Of a stretch of 64,000 bases of DNA, positions 27,910 to 36,547 are shown one piece after another. Within the stretch, counting starts at the first letter, position 1, and every line of letters begins with the position of its first letter. Source of the DNA: Hyalangium ruber (GTDB lineage Bacteria > Myxococcota > Myxococcia > Myxococcales > Myxococcaceae); the NCBI RefSeq assembly GCF_034259325.1, contig NZ_JAXIVS010000013.1, positions 186,001 through 250,000 of the forward strand, given 5' to 3'. Both the position numbers and the translations under genes were made by a program. The notes under the pieces are model-generated. The model was not told the origin of the DNA. It did not search any database and worked only from the letters and a program-made list of their open reading frames with translations.

Positions 27910-29093
27910 CGGCGCCAGGCCGGCGCCTCTGCGCTCCCCGAGGGGATGAAGCCGTACGGGTCCGTCTTGCGCTGCGGCTCGAGCTCGCCCAGGGACGGGG
28001 CGATGCGGATCAACCCCGTGGCCAGCAGCCGGTGTACCGAGCGCGACGCGGCCGCCTCCCCCATGGCCGCGGTGCGCAGCGCCTGGCGGATGCTCGCGCT
28101 GCCCCGCAGCTTCGAATACAGGTACAGGTCATCCGCCGTGAGCGACACCGGCAGCGGGCGGGGCAGGGGCTCGAAGAGCAGCCGCCCATCCAGCGAGAAC
28201 AGCTCGTCACAGACGGCCAGCGTCAGCGCCACCTCCGCCGCGCGGTACAGCGCGTGCGCCTCCGGCAGCGGGCCGCGCTCCAGCACCTGCTCCGTCACCG
28301 CCAGCGCGTGGTCGTACCGGCCCTCCTGCATGAAGCGCCGGGCCGCCTCCATCAGATCCGCCACCTGGGTGGCCTCGCCCACCGTGGGTCCCCGGGTCCG
28401 CTGCGGCGAGAGCGCTCCGCGCCGGTACAGGTGCATCAGCCGCCGCGCCACGAAGATCCGGGGCTCCTTGCCCGAGGCCAGCAGCTCCGCCAGCGTGGCG
28501 CCCGCGTCGGCGCGCTTCATCAGCACCGACTCCTCCTCGGAGAAGCGCCCGCCCGCGTGCTCGCGGAAGACCCGGAACGTGGCGTCCACGCCCGGGAAGA
28601 CATCTCGGAACACCTTCCACTCGCGCCGCCGCGCCAGCGCGTCCCGGTGCAGCCCCGACAGCGGCATCTTCAGCGCCACCGCCTGCTCCAGCGAGGGCAG
28701 CTGCAGGGTGAACTCCACCTCGCCCGAGTCCCAGTTGTAACAGTCGAAGAAGGCCTCGCGCGCCTTGTACTCCAGCGCCTCCACCATGCGCGGCAGCTCC
28801 ACGAACTGCTGGTGTACCAGGAAGGCCCCGTAGGGCACCTTCGCCACCTCCGCCGCCTCGAAGGCCAGCGCCGCCCGGGGCGCGTCCAGGATGCCCAGGT
28901 CCACCAGCACCTGCCCCAGGTGCTCGCTGGGCGTATTGGAGCCCTCGCCCACCAGGAAGCCGCCTCGGAAGAAGAAGTAGCGAACCACCGGGCCGCGCTC
29001 CACGCGCAGCGTGCCCTCCGCGCGACGCGAGAGCAGCACGGGGACCACCACCTCCATGGCGTAGTGGCTGAGGCTGCCCTTGAAATGCTCCAT
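27900..29093 (-). CDS. DUF4388 domain protein
   Basis: The 397-residue cytosolic protein starts with the DUF4388 pattern: FKGSLSHYAMEVVVPVLLSRRAEGTLRVERGP (in parts: FKGSLSHYAM, RRAEGTLRV), then FFFRGGFLVGEGSN and LGQVLVDLG. DUF4388 is frequent in myxobacterial signalling and motility proteins and is thought to mediate protein contacts; no activity is known. A helical region with two short TPR-like stretches follows. The ATG at 29093 is preceded by GGAGAGACACCA. A possible promoter lies at 29175-29205. It is convergent with, and overlaps, the phosphoesterase gene. Confidence 0.75.
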   Translation of the reverse strand: MEHFKGSLSHYAMEVVVPVLLSRRAEGTLRVERGPVVRYFFFRGGFLVGEGSNTPSEHLGQVLVDLGILDAPRAALAFEAAEVAKVPYGAFLVHQQFVELPRMVEALEYKAREAFFDCYNWDSGEVEFTLQLPSLEQAVALKMPLSGLHRDALARRREWKVFRDVFPGVDATFRVFREHAGGRFSEEESVLMKRADAGATLAELLASGKEPRIFVARRLMHLYRRGALSPQRTRGPTVGEATQVADLMEAARRFMQEGRYDHALAVTEQVLERGPLPEAHALYRAAEVALTLAVCDELFSLDGRLLFEPLPRPLPVSLTADDLYLYSKLRGSASIRQALRTAAMGEAAASRSVHRLLATGLIRIAPSLGELEPQRKTDPYGFIPSGSAEAPAWRRQV

Positions 29094-29174
29094 TGGTGTC
29101 TCTCCCGGTGCCTGCGGGCGCTCGCTTGCTGTCCCGACACGCTAATGGAGCCTGGGGGGTTCCTCAAGCTGTTG

Positions 29175-29205
29175 ATTTTACTGGCAATTTCCGAGGCTGT
29201 TACAA
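29175..29205 (-). promoter_or_regulatory. Possible promoter for the DUF4388 gene
   Basis: On the minus strand a TTGTAA box (29205-29200) and a TAAAAT box (29180-29175) are 19 bases apart. They lie about 85 bases upstream of the ATG. The spacing is one or two bases long for a housekeeping sigma site, so this is tentative. It sits in the only AT-rich patch of the divergent spacer. Confidence 0.3.
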
Positions 29206-29348
29206 AGTTCCAGCTTGGAGCCGCGCGTGTCGCCGGGGTACGAGCGGGTTACTGGGAAAGCGGTTTGCGCGGACGCGGAAAAGCTGGTTGCAGGGGAGGG
29301 GCGGGTGTGCGAACGAGGGCCCTCCTTTAGAGCGAAGGACCTCATCGC

Positions 29349-30362
29349 ATGCGGATTCTCTCGGGCGTGCAGTCCTCGGGCCGGCTGCACATCGGCAACT
29401 ACTACGGCGCCATTCGCCAGTTCATCCAGCTGCAAACAGAGGGCGAGGCCTTCTACTTCATCGCCAACTACCACGCGCTCACCACCGTGCGGGATGCGAA
29501 GCTGGCGCAGGAGCTGACGCGCGAGGCGGCCATCTCCTACGTGGCGCTGGGGTTGGATCCCGCGCGCGCGGTGCTCTTCCGGCAGAGCGATGTGCGCGAG
29601 GTGCTGGAGCTCTACTGGATCCTCGGCACCCTGGTGCCGCAGGCGAACCTGGAGCGGGCGCACAGCTACAAGGACAAGATCGCCAAGGGCATCAGCCCGG
29701 ACTTCGGGCTGTTCGCCTACCCGGTGCTGATGGCGGCCGACATCCTCCTGTACAGCACCGACTTCGTGCCGGTGGGCAAGGATCAGGTCCAGCACATCGA
29801 GTTCGCCCGCGACTGGGCGGTGAAGTTCAACGTCACCTACGTGCCCGGCTACGACCCGGCCGATCCCGACGGCAAGGAGAAGGGGCACGCGCCCGGAATC
29901 CTCCGGCTGCCGGCGGCCCGGGTGCAGGAGAGCACCGCCGTGGTGCCCGGCATCGACGGGCAGAAGATGTCCAAGTCCTACGGCAACACCATCGACATCT
30001 TCGGAGACGAGAAGGAGCTCAAGAAGCGCTTCATGAGCATCAAGACGGACTCCACGCCCGTGGAGGCGCCCAAGCCCACCGAGAACGCTCCGCTGTACGA
30101 CTTGCTCAAGGTGATGCTGCCCGAGTCCGAGTTCGCCCAGGCGGACGCCACCTGGCGCGCGGGCGGCAAGGGCTACGGCGATTACAAGAAGCTGCTGCTG
30201 GAGGCCTTCCACACCACGTTCGGGCCCGCGCGAAAGCGCCGCGCGGAGCTGCTGGCCGACCCGGGCGAGCTGGAGCGAATCCTTCAGGACGGAGCCCGGC
30301 GGGCCCGCGAGGCGGCCTCTCCGGTGATGGAGCGCGTGCGCCGCGCGGTGGGGCTCTCCTGA
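29349..30362 (+). CDS. trpS: Tryptophanyl-tRNA synthetase
   Basis: The 337-residue class I synthetase charges tRNA-Trp with tryptophan. Its HIGH-type motif is HIGN at 14-17 within SGRLHIGNYYGA, and the KMSKS loop is complete at 206-210. Tryptophan-pocket landmarks such as YPVLMAADIL and VGKDQVQHIE are present. Length matches bacterial TrpRS. ATG 29349 is preceded by GAAGGA. It is followed by scpA and scpB, an order often seen in bacteria. A weak internal promoter lies just after its stop. No T-box leader is visible upstream. Confidence 0.96.
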   Translation: MRILSGVQSSGRLHIGNYYGAIRQFIQLQTEGEAFYFIANYHALTTVRDAKLAQELTREAAISYVALGLDPARAVLFRQSDVREVLELYWILGTLVPQANLERAHSYKDKIAKGISPDFGLFAYPVLMAADILLYSTDFVPVGKDQVQHIEFARDWAVKFNVTYVPGYDPADPDGKEKGHAPGILRLPAARVQESTAVVPGIDGQKMSKSYGNTIDIFGDEKELKKRFMSIKTDSTPVEAPKPTENAPLYDLLKVMLPESEFAQADATWRAGGKGYGDYKKLLLEAFHTTFGPARKRRAELLADPGELERILQDGARRAREAASPVMERVRRAVGLS

Positions 30363-30374
30363 CCCGCCGAATGT

Positions 30375-30403
30375 TTGACCCCCCTGAAGGGCACTGCTAA
30401 GGG
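30375..30403 (+). promoter_or_regulatory. Sigma-70-type promoter for scpA
   Basis: TTGACC at 30375-30380 and TAAGGG at 30398-30403 are exactly 17 bases apart. TAAGGG-like -10 boxes are typical of strong vegetative promoters in myxobacteria. It lies 31 bases before the chosen scpA start. It would let scpA-scpB-rluB be read independently of trpS. Confidence 0.5.
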
Positions 30404-30433
30404 GTAGGCCTTGATGTGCCCGAAGGACGTCCG

Positions 30434-31291
30434 GTGAACGAGGACCCCCGCTCGCCGCCCGAGGAGGGCTCCAGCGATGGCGAGGTGCCCCGTTCTCCTG
30501 GGGACGCCTTCCGTATTGCCCTGCCCAATTTCGAGGGCCCGCTCGACCTGCTGCTGCACCTCATCCGCGAGCACCGGGTCGACATCTTCGACATCCCCAT
30601 CGCGCTCATCGTCGGCAAGTACCTGGAGTACCTGGAGCGGATGCGGGAGCTGAACCTGGACATCGCCGGAGAGTTCCTGGTGATGGCCTCCACGCTGGCC
30701 CACCTCAAGAGCCGCATGCTGCTGCCGCGCCAGGACGCCGCCGCGCCGGTGGAGGGCGGGGAGCTGGCGGTGGAGGAGGCGGGAGACCCGCGCGCCGAGC
30801 TGGTGCGCCGGCTGCTGGAGTATCAGAAGTACAAGGACGCCGCCGAGCAGCTGGCCCGCCAGGACCTGCTCGAGCGCGATGTGTTCCCGCGCCGGGTGCC
30901 GGTGGAGGCCGTGCCCATCCCCGAGGAGGAGGTGGGCCTGCAGGAGTTCTCGGTCCTCAAGCTGATCGAAGCGCTGGACCGGGTACTGGAGCGCCTGGCT
31001 CCCAAGCCGCAGCACGAGGTGGTGCGCGAGCGCCTCAGCCTCGGCGAGGCCACCTTGCGAGTCGTCGAGCGCCTGCGTGGCCAGCCGCAAGTGGTCTTCG
31101 AGAACTTGTTCACCGAGGCCACCACGCGGCAGGAGATCGTGATCACCTTCCTGGCGATCCTGGAGATGGTGAAGCGGCGCCTCATCCGGGTCCACCAGGA
31201 AGAGCCCTTGAAGGAAATCATCCTCACGCCCAACGGCGACGCCTTGGAGCGGCTGGTCCCCACGGAGGTGGACGAGAGTGACTACCGGTAG
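30434..31291 (+). CDS. scpA: Segregation and condensation protein A (ScpA kleisin)
   Basis: The 285-residue kleisin joins the heads of SMC dimers and works with ScpB in chromosome compaction and segregation. After an acidic, probably disordered N-terminal 25 residues comes the family core [24 protein letters not shown] (in parts: [20 protein letters not shown]). [15 protein letters not shown] and a C-terminal winged helix ending [16 protein letters not shown] follow. I prefer the GTG at 30434 because GAAGGA lies six bases upstream; a GTG at 30416 would add six residues. Its end overlaps scpB by 14 bases, so the two are translationally coupled. Confidence 0.92.
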   Translation: MNEDPRSPPEEGSSDGEVPRSPGDAFRIALPNFEGPLDLLLHLIREHRVDIFDIPIALIVGKYLEYLERMRELNLDIAGEFLVMASTLAHLKSRMLLPRQDAAAPVEGGELAVEEAGDPRAELVRRLLEYQKYKDAAEQLARQDLLERDVFPRRVPVEAVPIPEEEVGLQEFSVLKLIEALDRVLERLAPKPQHEVVRERLSLGEATLRVVERLRGQPQVVFENLFTEATTRQEIVITFLAILEMVKRRLIRVHQEEPLKEIILTPNGDALERLVPTEVDESDYR

Positions 31292-32285
31292 CGACCCGAC
31301 GGACACCCCCGAAGGCACCGAGGCGGCGGACGAGGCCCCGGCCCCTGGCACGCCCGGAGGCCCGGGCCCCTTCTCCGAGGAGGAGATCGCCGCCGTCACC
31401 GGCCCGGGCGGCGAGAACGAGCTGGACGAGGTGGAGGCCGCCGCCATCGAGGAGGACTCCGGGCCGGATCTGGAGACCTCGTTCGAGAAGCTCGTCTCCA
31501 AGAGCCGCAAGCTGTCCGAGGATCGCATCCGCACGGTGCTCCAGAGCGTGCTCTTCGTGGCGGACAAGCCGCTCACGGTGGACCAGCTCTACGAGTCCAC
31601 CGGCATCGATCGCGAGCTGATCCTCCAGGCGCTCAACCAGATCTCCGGCATGCACCGCGATGGCATCAACGGCATCGTCCTGCACGAGGTGGCCGGCGGG
31701 TGGCAGTTCCGCACGGATCCGCACTCGGCCGAGTACGTGCGGCGCTACCTGCGCGTGAAGCCCCAGCGGCTCACCCGGGCCGCCGTGGAGACGTTGGCCA
31801 TCATCGCCTACCGCCAGCCGGTGACCCGGCCCGAGGTGGAGGAGATCCGCGGCGTGGACTGCGGCGCCGTCATCAAGGCGCTGATGGACCGCAAGCTGGT
31901 GAAGATCCTCGGCAAGAAGGAAGAGGTGGGCCGGCCCATCCTCTATGGCACCACGCGGGAGTTCCTCGAGTTCTTCGCGCTCAAGGACCTGTCCGCCCTG
32001 CCCACGCTGCGTGAGTTCCACGAGCTGACGCAGGAGCACCAGGAGATCGTAGAGAAGGAGAATGTCGTGGCGCCGAAGGCCGCCGGCACCGTGGAGGCCC
32101 TGTCGGACCCGGGCTTCCAGAAGCGGCTGGACAAGAACGCGGCGGCGAGCGAAGCCGCGCTGGAAGACCTGGAGGAGGCCATGGCCGCGGCCGATCGCAC
32201 CCAGAAGTCCGCCTCCACTGTATTGACGACGAACACGTCCCCGCAGACGCCCGAAGCCGGCGCCGCGGGGCCCAAGCCCGAGTGA
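31278..32285 (+). CDS. scpB: Segregation and condensation protein B (ScpB)
   Basis: ScpB dimers bind the middle of ScpA in the SMC condensin complex. The 335-residue protein has an acidic N-terminal extension of about 70 residues, then two winged-helix domains. They carry the signatures [45 protein letters not shown] (in parts: [19 protein letters not shown]) and [12 protein letters not shown]. It is longer than B. subtilis ScpB (197), the extra being the N-terminal part and an Ala/Thr-rich tail. GTG 31278 overlaps scpA, with GGAGGTGG just before it. It is part of the scpA-scpB-pseudouridine synthase unit. Confidence 0.93.
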   Translation: MTTGSDPTDTPEGTEAADEAPAPGTPGGPGPFSEEEIAAVTGPGGENELDEVEAAAIEEDSGPDLETSFEKLVSKSRKLSEDRIRTVLQSVLFVADKPLTVDQLYESTGIDRELILQALNQISGMHRDGINGIVLHEVAGGWQFRTDPHSAEYVRRYLRVKPQRLTRAAVETLAIIAYRQPVTRPEVEEIRGVDCGAVIKALMDRKLVKILGKKEEVGRPILYGTTREFLEFFALKDLSALPTLREFHELTQEHQEIVEKENVVAPKAAGTVEALSDPGFQKRLDKNAAASEAALEDLEEAMAAADRTQKSASTVLTTNTSPQTPEAGAAGPKPE

Positions 32286-32307
32286 CGGGCATTGAAGAAG
32301 GCATTGC

Positions 32308-34338
32308 ATGGCTGCTGAACGACTGCAGAAGTACCTGGCCCGAGCGGGTGTTGCCTCGCGCCGACACGCCGAGGAGCTCATCACCGCGGGCCGCGTCACG
32401 GTGAACAACGAGAAGGTGACCGAGCTGGGCAGCCGGGTGGATCCGGAGAAGGACCTGGTGGCGGTGGACGGGCAGCACGTGGCCCCGCCGGAGACCTCCT
32501 CTTATTACCTGCTCTACAAGCCGGCCGGCGTGGTGACGACGCTGTCGGATCCGCAGGGCCGCCCCACGGTGGCCAGCTACGTGGAGAGCGCCGACAAGCG
32601 GCTCTTCCCGGTGGGCCGGTTGGACTACGACGCCGAGGGGGCGCTGCTCTTCACGGATGATGGGGCGCTGGCCCACAAGCTCACGCACCCCAGCTTCCAG
32701 GTGCCGCGCACGTACCTGGCCAAGGTGAAGGGCTCGCCGGACACGGCGACCCTGGACAAGCTGCGCGGCGGCGTGCGGCTCGAGGACGGCATGGCCACCC
32801 CGCTGTCGGTGGACGTGTTCGAGCAGGCCGAGCGCAACACGTGGCTGAAGATCGTCGTCGCCGAGGGGCGGCCGCACCTCATCAAGCGCCTGTGCGCGGC
32901 GGTGGGGCACCCGGTGGTGCGCCTGTACCGGCCGGCCTACGCGGGCGTGGGCGTGGGCGGGCTGCGGCCGGGCGAGCTGCGGCCGCTCACGAACACCGAG
33001 GTGCGTCTGCTCCAGGACGTGGCGGAGGCCCGGACGGCGCCTCCCGAGGGAGAGCTGGGCCTGCCTCCGCGGCGGCACGGGCGCTCCGCGCCGGGCTTCA
33101 CCTCGGACGATGACAGCGAGGATTTCGATCTGGAGGAGGCGCGGACCGCGCCCCCTGCGCCTCGGCCGGAGGCGGGTGGTCGCAAGCCGCGTGCTGGCAC
33201 GGCGGAGCGTCCCGAGCGCAAGGCTCCGGGGCGGGCGCGGACGGAGGGAGGCACGGGGTTGGCTCGTTTCGATCGCACGCGCGGGGCAGAGGAGGGCGGA
33301 GAGCGGCCCCGTCGCAAGGCGTGGGGCGAGGAGGGTGGCCGTCCCGAGCGCAAGGAGTGGAAGCCTCGGGCCGAGGGCGCCGGTCGTCCCGAGCGCAAGG
33401 CATGGTCTCCTCGTGGCGAGGGGGCCGGTCGCCCGGAGCGCAAGGAGTGGAAGCCCCGTGGCGAGGGGGCGGGTCGCCCCGAGCGCAAGGAGTGGACGCC
33501 CCGTGGCGAAGAGGGCGGTCGTCCCGAGCGCCGGGAGTGGAAGCCTCGGGCCGAAGGCGCGGGGCGCCCGGAGCGTAAGGCGTGGTCTCCTCGTGGCGAG
33601 GGCGCGGGTCGTCCGGAGCGCAAGGAGTGGAAGCCTCGCGGAGAGGGCGCCGGTCGCCCCGAGCGCAAGGAGTGGAAGCCCCGTGGCGAGGGAGCAGGCC
33701 GTCCCGAGCGCAAGGCATGGGCACCGCGCGGTGAAGGCGCTGACCGCCCGGAGCGCAAGGAGTGGAAGCCTCGTGGCGAGGGGGCGGGTCGCCCGGAGCG
33801 CAAGGAGTGGAAGCCCCGGGGTGAAGAGGGCGTTCGTCCCGAGCGCCGGGAGTGGAAGCCTCGTGGCGAGGGCGCGGGCCGCCCGGAGCGCAAGGCGTGG
33901 TCTCCTCGTGGCGAGGGCGCCGGTCGTCCGGAGCGCAAGGAGTGGAAGCCTCGCGGAGAGGGCGCCGGTCGCCCGGAGCGCAAGACGTGGGCACCTCGTG
34001 GCGAGGGCGAGGGCCGTCCCGAGCGCAAGGAGTGGAAGCCTCGCGGCGAGGGCGCCGGTCGCCCCGAGCGCAAGGCGTGGGCACCCCGTGGCGAGGGCGC
34101 CGGTCGCCCGGAGCGGCGGGATACGCGTCGTCCCTCCCGCTTCGGCGGTGCGGGCGAAGGCGCTCGGCCCGAGCGCCGGGGGGCGCGTCCGGAGGGTGGC
34201 TCGGAGGGCGGCAGCGGCTTCGTCGACTGGCGCAAGCGCAAGAAGAGCGAGCCGGGCACCTCCTGGAATTCGGAGCGCCCGGGGTCTGGCGGGGCTCGGG
34301 GCCCTCGCAAGCCCGCCGGCCCTCGCCGGCCGCGCTAA
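32308..34338 (+). CDS. 23S/16S rRNA pseudouridine synthase (RsuA/RluB family) with giant 15-residue repeat tail
   Basis: Residues 1-240 form a normal RsuA/RluB enzyme that isomerises uridine in rRNA. An S4 RNA-binding domain starts LQKYLARAGVASRRHAEELI (in part LQKYLARAGVASRRHA). The catalytic Asp106 lies in GRLDYDAEG, and the late core NTWLKIVVAEGRPHLIKRL ends the domain. RluB-like genes often follow scpB. The tail from about 240 to 676 is unusual: after a linker, 17 complete copies and one partial copy of a 15-residue unit G-E-G-A-G-R-P-E-R-K-E-W-K-P-R occupy 340-609. The tail is basic, disordered and rich in Arg, Gly, Pro and Trp. ATG 32308 follows AAGAAGG. Confidence 0.9.
   Translation: MAAERLQKYLARAGVASRRHAEELITAGRVTVNNEKVTELGSRVDPEKDLVAVDGQHVAPPETSSYYLLYKPAGVVTTLSDPQGRPTVASYVESADKRLFPVGRLDYDAEGALLFTDDGALAHKLTHPSFQVPRTYLAKVKGSPDTATLDKLRGGVRLEDGMATPLSVDVFEQAERNTWLKIVVAEGRPHLIKRLCAAVGHPVVRLYRPAYAGVGVGGLRPGELRPLTNTEVRLLQDVAEARTAPPEGELGLPPRRHGRSAPGFTSDDDSEDFDLEEARTAPPAPRPEAGGRKPRAGTAERPERKAPGRARTEGGTGLARFDRTRGAEEGGERPRRKAWGEEGGRPERKEWKPRAEGAGRPERKAWSPRGEGAGRPERKEWKPRGEGAGRPERKEWTPRGEEGGRPERREWKPRAEGAGRPERKAWSPRGEGAGRPERKEWKPRGEGAGRPERKEWKPRGEGAGRPERKAWAPRGEGADRPERKEWKPRGEGAGRPERKEWKPRGEEGVRPERREWKPRGEGAGRPERKAWSPRGEGAGRPERKEWKPRGEGAGRPERKTWAPRGEGEGRPERKEWKPRGEGAGRPERKAWAPRGEGAGRPERRDTRRPSRFGGAGEGARPERRGARPEGGSEGGSGFVDWRKRKKSEPGTSWNSERPGSGGARGPRKPAGPRRPR
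33325..34134 (+). repeat. Tandem 45-bp coding repeat, 17 full copies plus a partial
   Basis: Each unit encodes GEGAGRPERKEWKPR or a variant. Copies run at an exact 45-base step from 33325 to 34089, with a partial unit after it. Differences between units are mostly synonymous third-base changes or the alternation of KEWKPR, KAWSPR and KAWAPR. Units 5-7 (EEGG..RREW, AEGA..KAWSPR, KEWKPR) resemble units 12-14, hinting at a seven-unit block duplication. Confidence 0.95.
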
Positions 34339-34351
34339 CGCGTGACGGTGC

Positions 34352-34386
34352 GGCGTCCGGCACGGGGGCTGATATAACCGGACGCC
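34352..34386 (+). terminator. Nine-base inverted repeat GGCGTCCGG ... CCGGACGCC
   Basis: Two perfect 9-base arms flank a 17-base loop in the 75-base gap between the pseudouridine synthase and the HEAT-repeat gene. It could end the trpS/scp transcript or be a binding site for a dimeric regulator. The loop holds GATATAA, which resembles a -10 box for the next gene. No T-run follows. Confidence 0.45.
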
Positions 34387-34413
34387 TCCCCACCGTTTCC
34401 CTCCCGGAGTGCG

Positions 34414-36546
34414 ATGAGAACCGGCGTTCGCCCCCTTTTCGTCGTCCTGTCCCTCGTGCTGGTAGCTGGGTGCCAGGGCAACCGTGATCAGCTCCTCGCA
34501 GACCTCCAGAGCCCTCGGCCGGAGGTCCGCGCCCAGGCCGTGAAGGCCCTGGCCAAACAGGGCAACGCGGACGATCTGGTCCTCTTCACCCGCGCCGCCA
34601 AGGACATGGCCTCCATCGTCCGAGGCGAGGCCGCCGAGGCCCTGGGCGAGAGCCAGGATCCCCGCGTGGTGGATCTGCTGGGCGAGCTGCTCGAGGACCA
34701 GGACGAGGACGTCCAGGGCCGCGCTGCCATGGCCCTCTCCAAGGTCAAGAACGACAAGGCCAAGGCGTACCTCACCCTCCAGTACGGGCGCCGGAGCCGC
34801 AACACGCGCCAGGTCATCGTCCAGGCCCTCAAGTCCGCCAACGTGCCGGGCGCCATGGCCGAGGTGGTGGCCGCCGAGTCCAAGGCGATCTGGGATCGCA
34901 ACCTGCTCACCCTCAACGAGGGCACGCTCCCCGAGCGTGTGGGCGCCGCGGAGGAGCTGGGCAAGAGCGGACGCTCCGAGGCCGTCAACCGCCTGTTGCC
35001 GCTGGTGCGCGACAGCCAGGTCATCCTCGCCGCCGCCGCCGTGCGCGGCCTGGGAGACGCGGGCGATCGCCGCGCCGTGGCCGCCATCGCGCCGCTGCTC
35101 GATGAGAGCTTCCCCGAGCTGCGCGAGGCCTCCATTGGCGCGCTGCGCAAGCTGCAGGATCCCTCCTCGGTGCAGCGCCTGCTGGCCGTCGCGATGGAGA
35201 AGAGCCCGGTGAGCTCGCTGGCGGCCGACGCCATCGCCGCCCTGCCGCGCTCGCCGGAGACGGACGCGGCCCTGTGCAACGTCGCCCTGGAGGGAGCCCG
35301 CAACGAGGCCCTCTCCGCGGCCCGCGCGATGCGCTCGCGCAACGGGTGCCCCGTGGAGCAGATCGCCGAGCGCCTCACCCGCCCGGCCAGTGTCGAGAAC
35401 GGCCTGCGGGCGGTGATCGGCCTGGGCCCCGTGGCGCAGGCGGCGCTGCCCAAGGTGCTGCCGCTGCTCGCCTCGCCGGACGTGGGCCAGCGCATGCTCG
35501 CGGTGGAGGCCGTGGCGGCCATTGGAGATGCCTCGGCCGCCCCGGCGGTGCAGAAGCTCTATGAGCAGGAGCTCAAGGCCACCGAGCCGTTGCGTCAGGA
35601 CTGGGTGAGCGCGCCGCTGCCCAAGACGTACGGCGCGGGGCTCGATCCCTCCGCTCCGGTGGAGGAGCGTCACAAGCACTCGCACTCGGACCCAGAGGAC
35701 GGCCGGGGCGCCAAGTACAACCAGCTCTTCGATCGGGTCCGGAGCCTCAACGCCCAGCGCGCCCGGGAGGCGGGCCGGGTGCAGGTGGAGGCGCGCGTGC
35801 CCTCGGAGCTGTATGAGGACGTGGAGCCGGCGAAGCTCGAGCCGCTCGCCGCCGTGCTGCGTGCGCTGGGCACGCTCAAGGCGCCGGGAGCGCTCGAGCT
35901 GCTCAAGGGCTACGCGGGTGACTCCAGCGTCACGTTGCGCACCGCGGCCCTGGTGGGGCTGGCGCGGCTGGGGCCCGAGGGCGTGGAGGCCGCCAAGGGC
36001 GGCATGTTCGAGTCCGAGCGAGACTTGCAGAAGGCGCTGGCCCAGGCGCTGGCGGAGCAGGGTGAGGCCGGGCAGTTGGCGCTCGTGGCGCTGCTGCCTC
36101 AGTTCTCCAGCGAGAAGCTGGTGCTGCTCGACGCGCTGGATCGCTTCGGGGCGCCGGCCTCGGCCTCGGAGGCGCTGCGGACCGTGGTGGGCGAGGGCGG
36201 AGCGGAGGCGGCGCTGGCGGCCAACGTGCTCGGCCGGCTCAAGGCGCGCGACGCGGTGGACACGCTCCTCAAGGCGCTGGGGGAGCCCGCCAGCGTGGCG
36301 CGGCGCGAGGTGCTGCTGGCGCTGGGGGAGATCGGCGACACCAAGGCCGCGGAGGCGGTGGCCCGGGACCTGTACCACGACCTGCCGGATATCCGGGCCG
36401 CGGCGGCCACGGCGCTGAGCCGGATCGGCACCGCCTCCCAGACCGAGGCGCTGGACGCGCTCAAGAGCGACTATTATCGGCGGGTCCGCGAGGCGGCCGG
36501 CGCGGCGCTGGCCAAGAGTGGCACCGCGACGGAGGGGGCACGCTGA
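34414..36546 (+). CDS. HEAT-repeat lipoprotein
   Basis: The 710-residue protein starts with a lipoprotein signal: a short basic stretch, VVLSLVLVAGC lipobox with Cys20, then mature sequence. Nearly the whole mature part is HEAT/PBS-lyase-type helical repeats of about 31 residues, such as PRPEVRAQAVKALAKQG, SDPRVV-like turns, and SVARREVLLALGEIGD near the end. A His/acid-rich insert (HKHSHSDPEDGRG) lies around residue 415. Such repeats bind proteins; no enzyme motif is seen. It would sit on the outer or inner membrane facing the periplasm. Its stop is separated from the next ATG by a single base. Confidence 0.85.
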   Translation: MRTGVRPLFVVLSLVLVAGCQGNRDQLLADLQSPRPEVRAQAVKALAKQGNADDLVLFTRAAKDMASIVRGEAAEALGESQDPRVVDLLGELLEDQDEDVQGRAAMALSKVKNDKAKAYLTLQYGRRSRNTRQVIVQALKSANVPGAMAEVVAAESKAIWDRNLLTLNEGTLPERVGAAEELGKSGRSEAVNRLLPLVRDSQVILAAAAVRGLGDAGDRRAVAAIAPLLDESFPELREASIGALRKLQDPSSVQRLLAVAMEKSPVSSLAADAIAALPRSPETDAALCNVALEGARNEALSAARAMRSRNGCPVEQIAERLTRPASVENGLRAVIGLGPVAQAALPKVLPLLASPDVGQRMLAVEAVAAIGDASAAPAVQKLYEQELKATEPLRQDWVSAPLPKTYGAGLDPSAPVEERHKHSHSDPEDGRGAKYNQLFDRVRSLNAQRAREAGRVQVEARVPSELYEDVEPAKLEPLAAVLRALGTLKAPGALELLKGYAGDSSVTLRTAALVGLARLGPEGVEAAKGGMFESERDLQKALAQALAEQGEAGQLALVALLPQFSSEKLVLLDALDRFGAPASASEALRTVVGEGGAEAALAANVLGRLKARDAVDTLLKALGEPASVARREVLLALGEIGDTKAAEAVARDLYHDLPDIRAAAATALSRIGTASQTEALDALKSDYYRRVREAAGAALAKSGTATEGAR

Positions 36547-36547
36547 T

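Noticed and set aside
29094-29348. T-box riboswitch upstream of trpS
   Set aside because: I found no T-box consensus (TGGNACCGCG) and no leader hairpin/terminator arrangement in this spacer.
33325-34134. CRISPR-like array of short repeats
   Set aside because: There are no unique spacers; repeats are contiguous, 45 bp and coding, in frame with the pseudouridine synthase.
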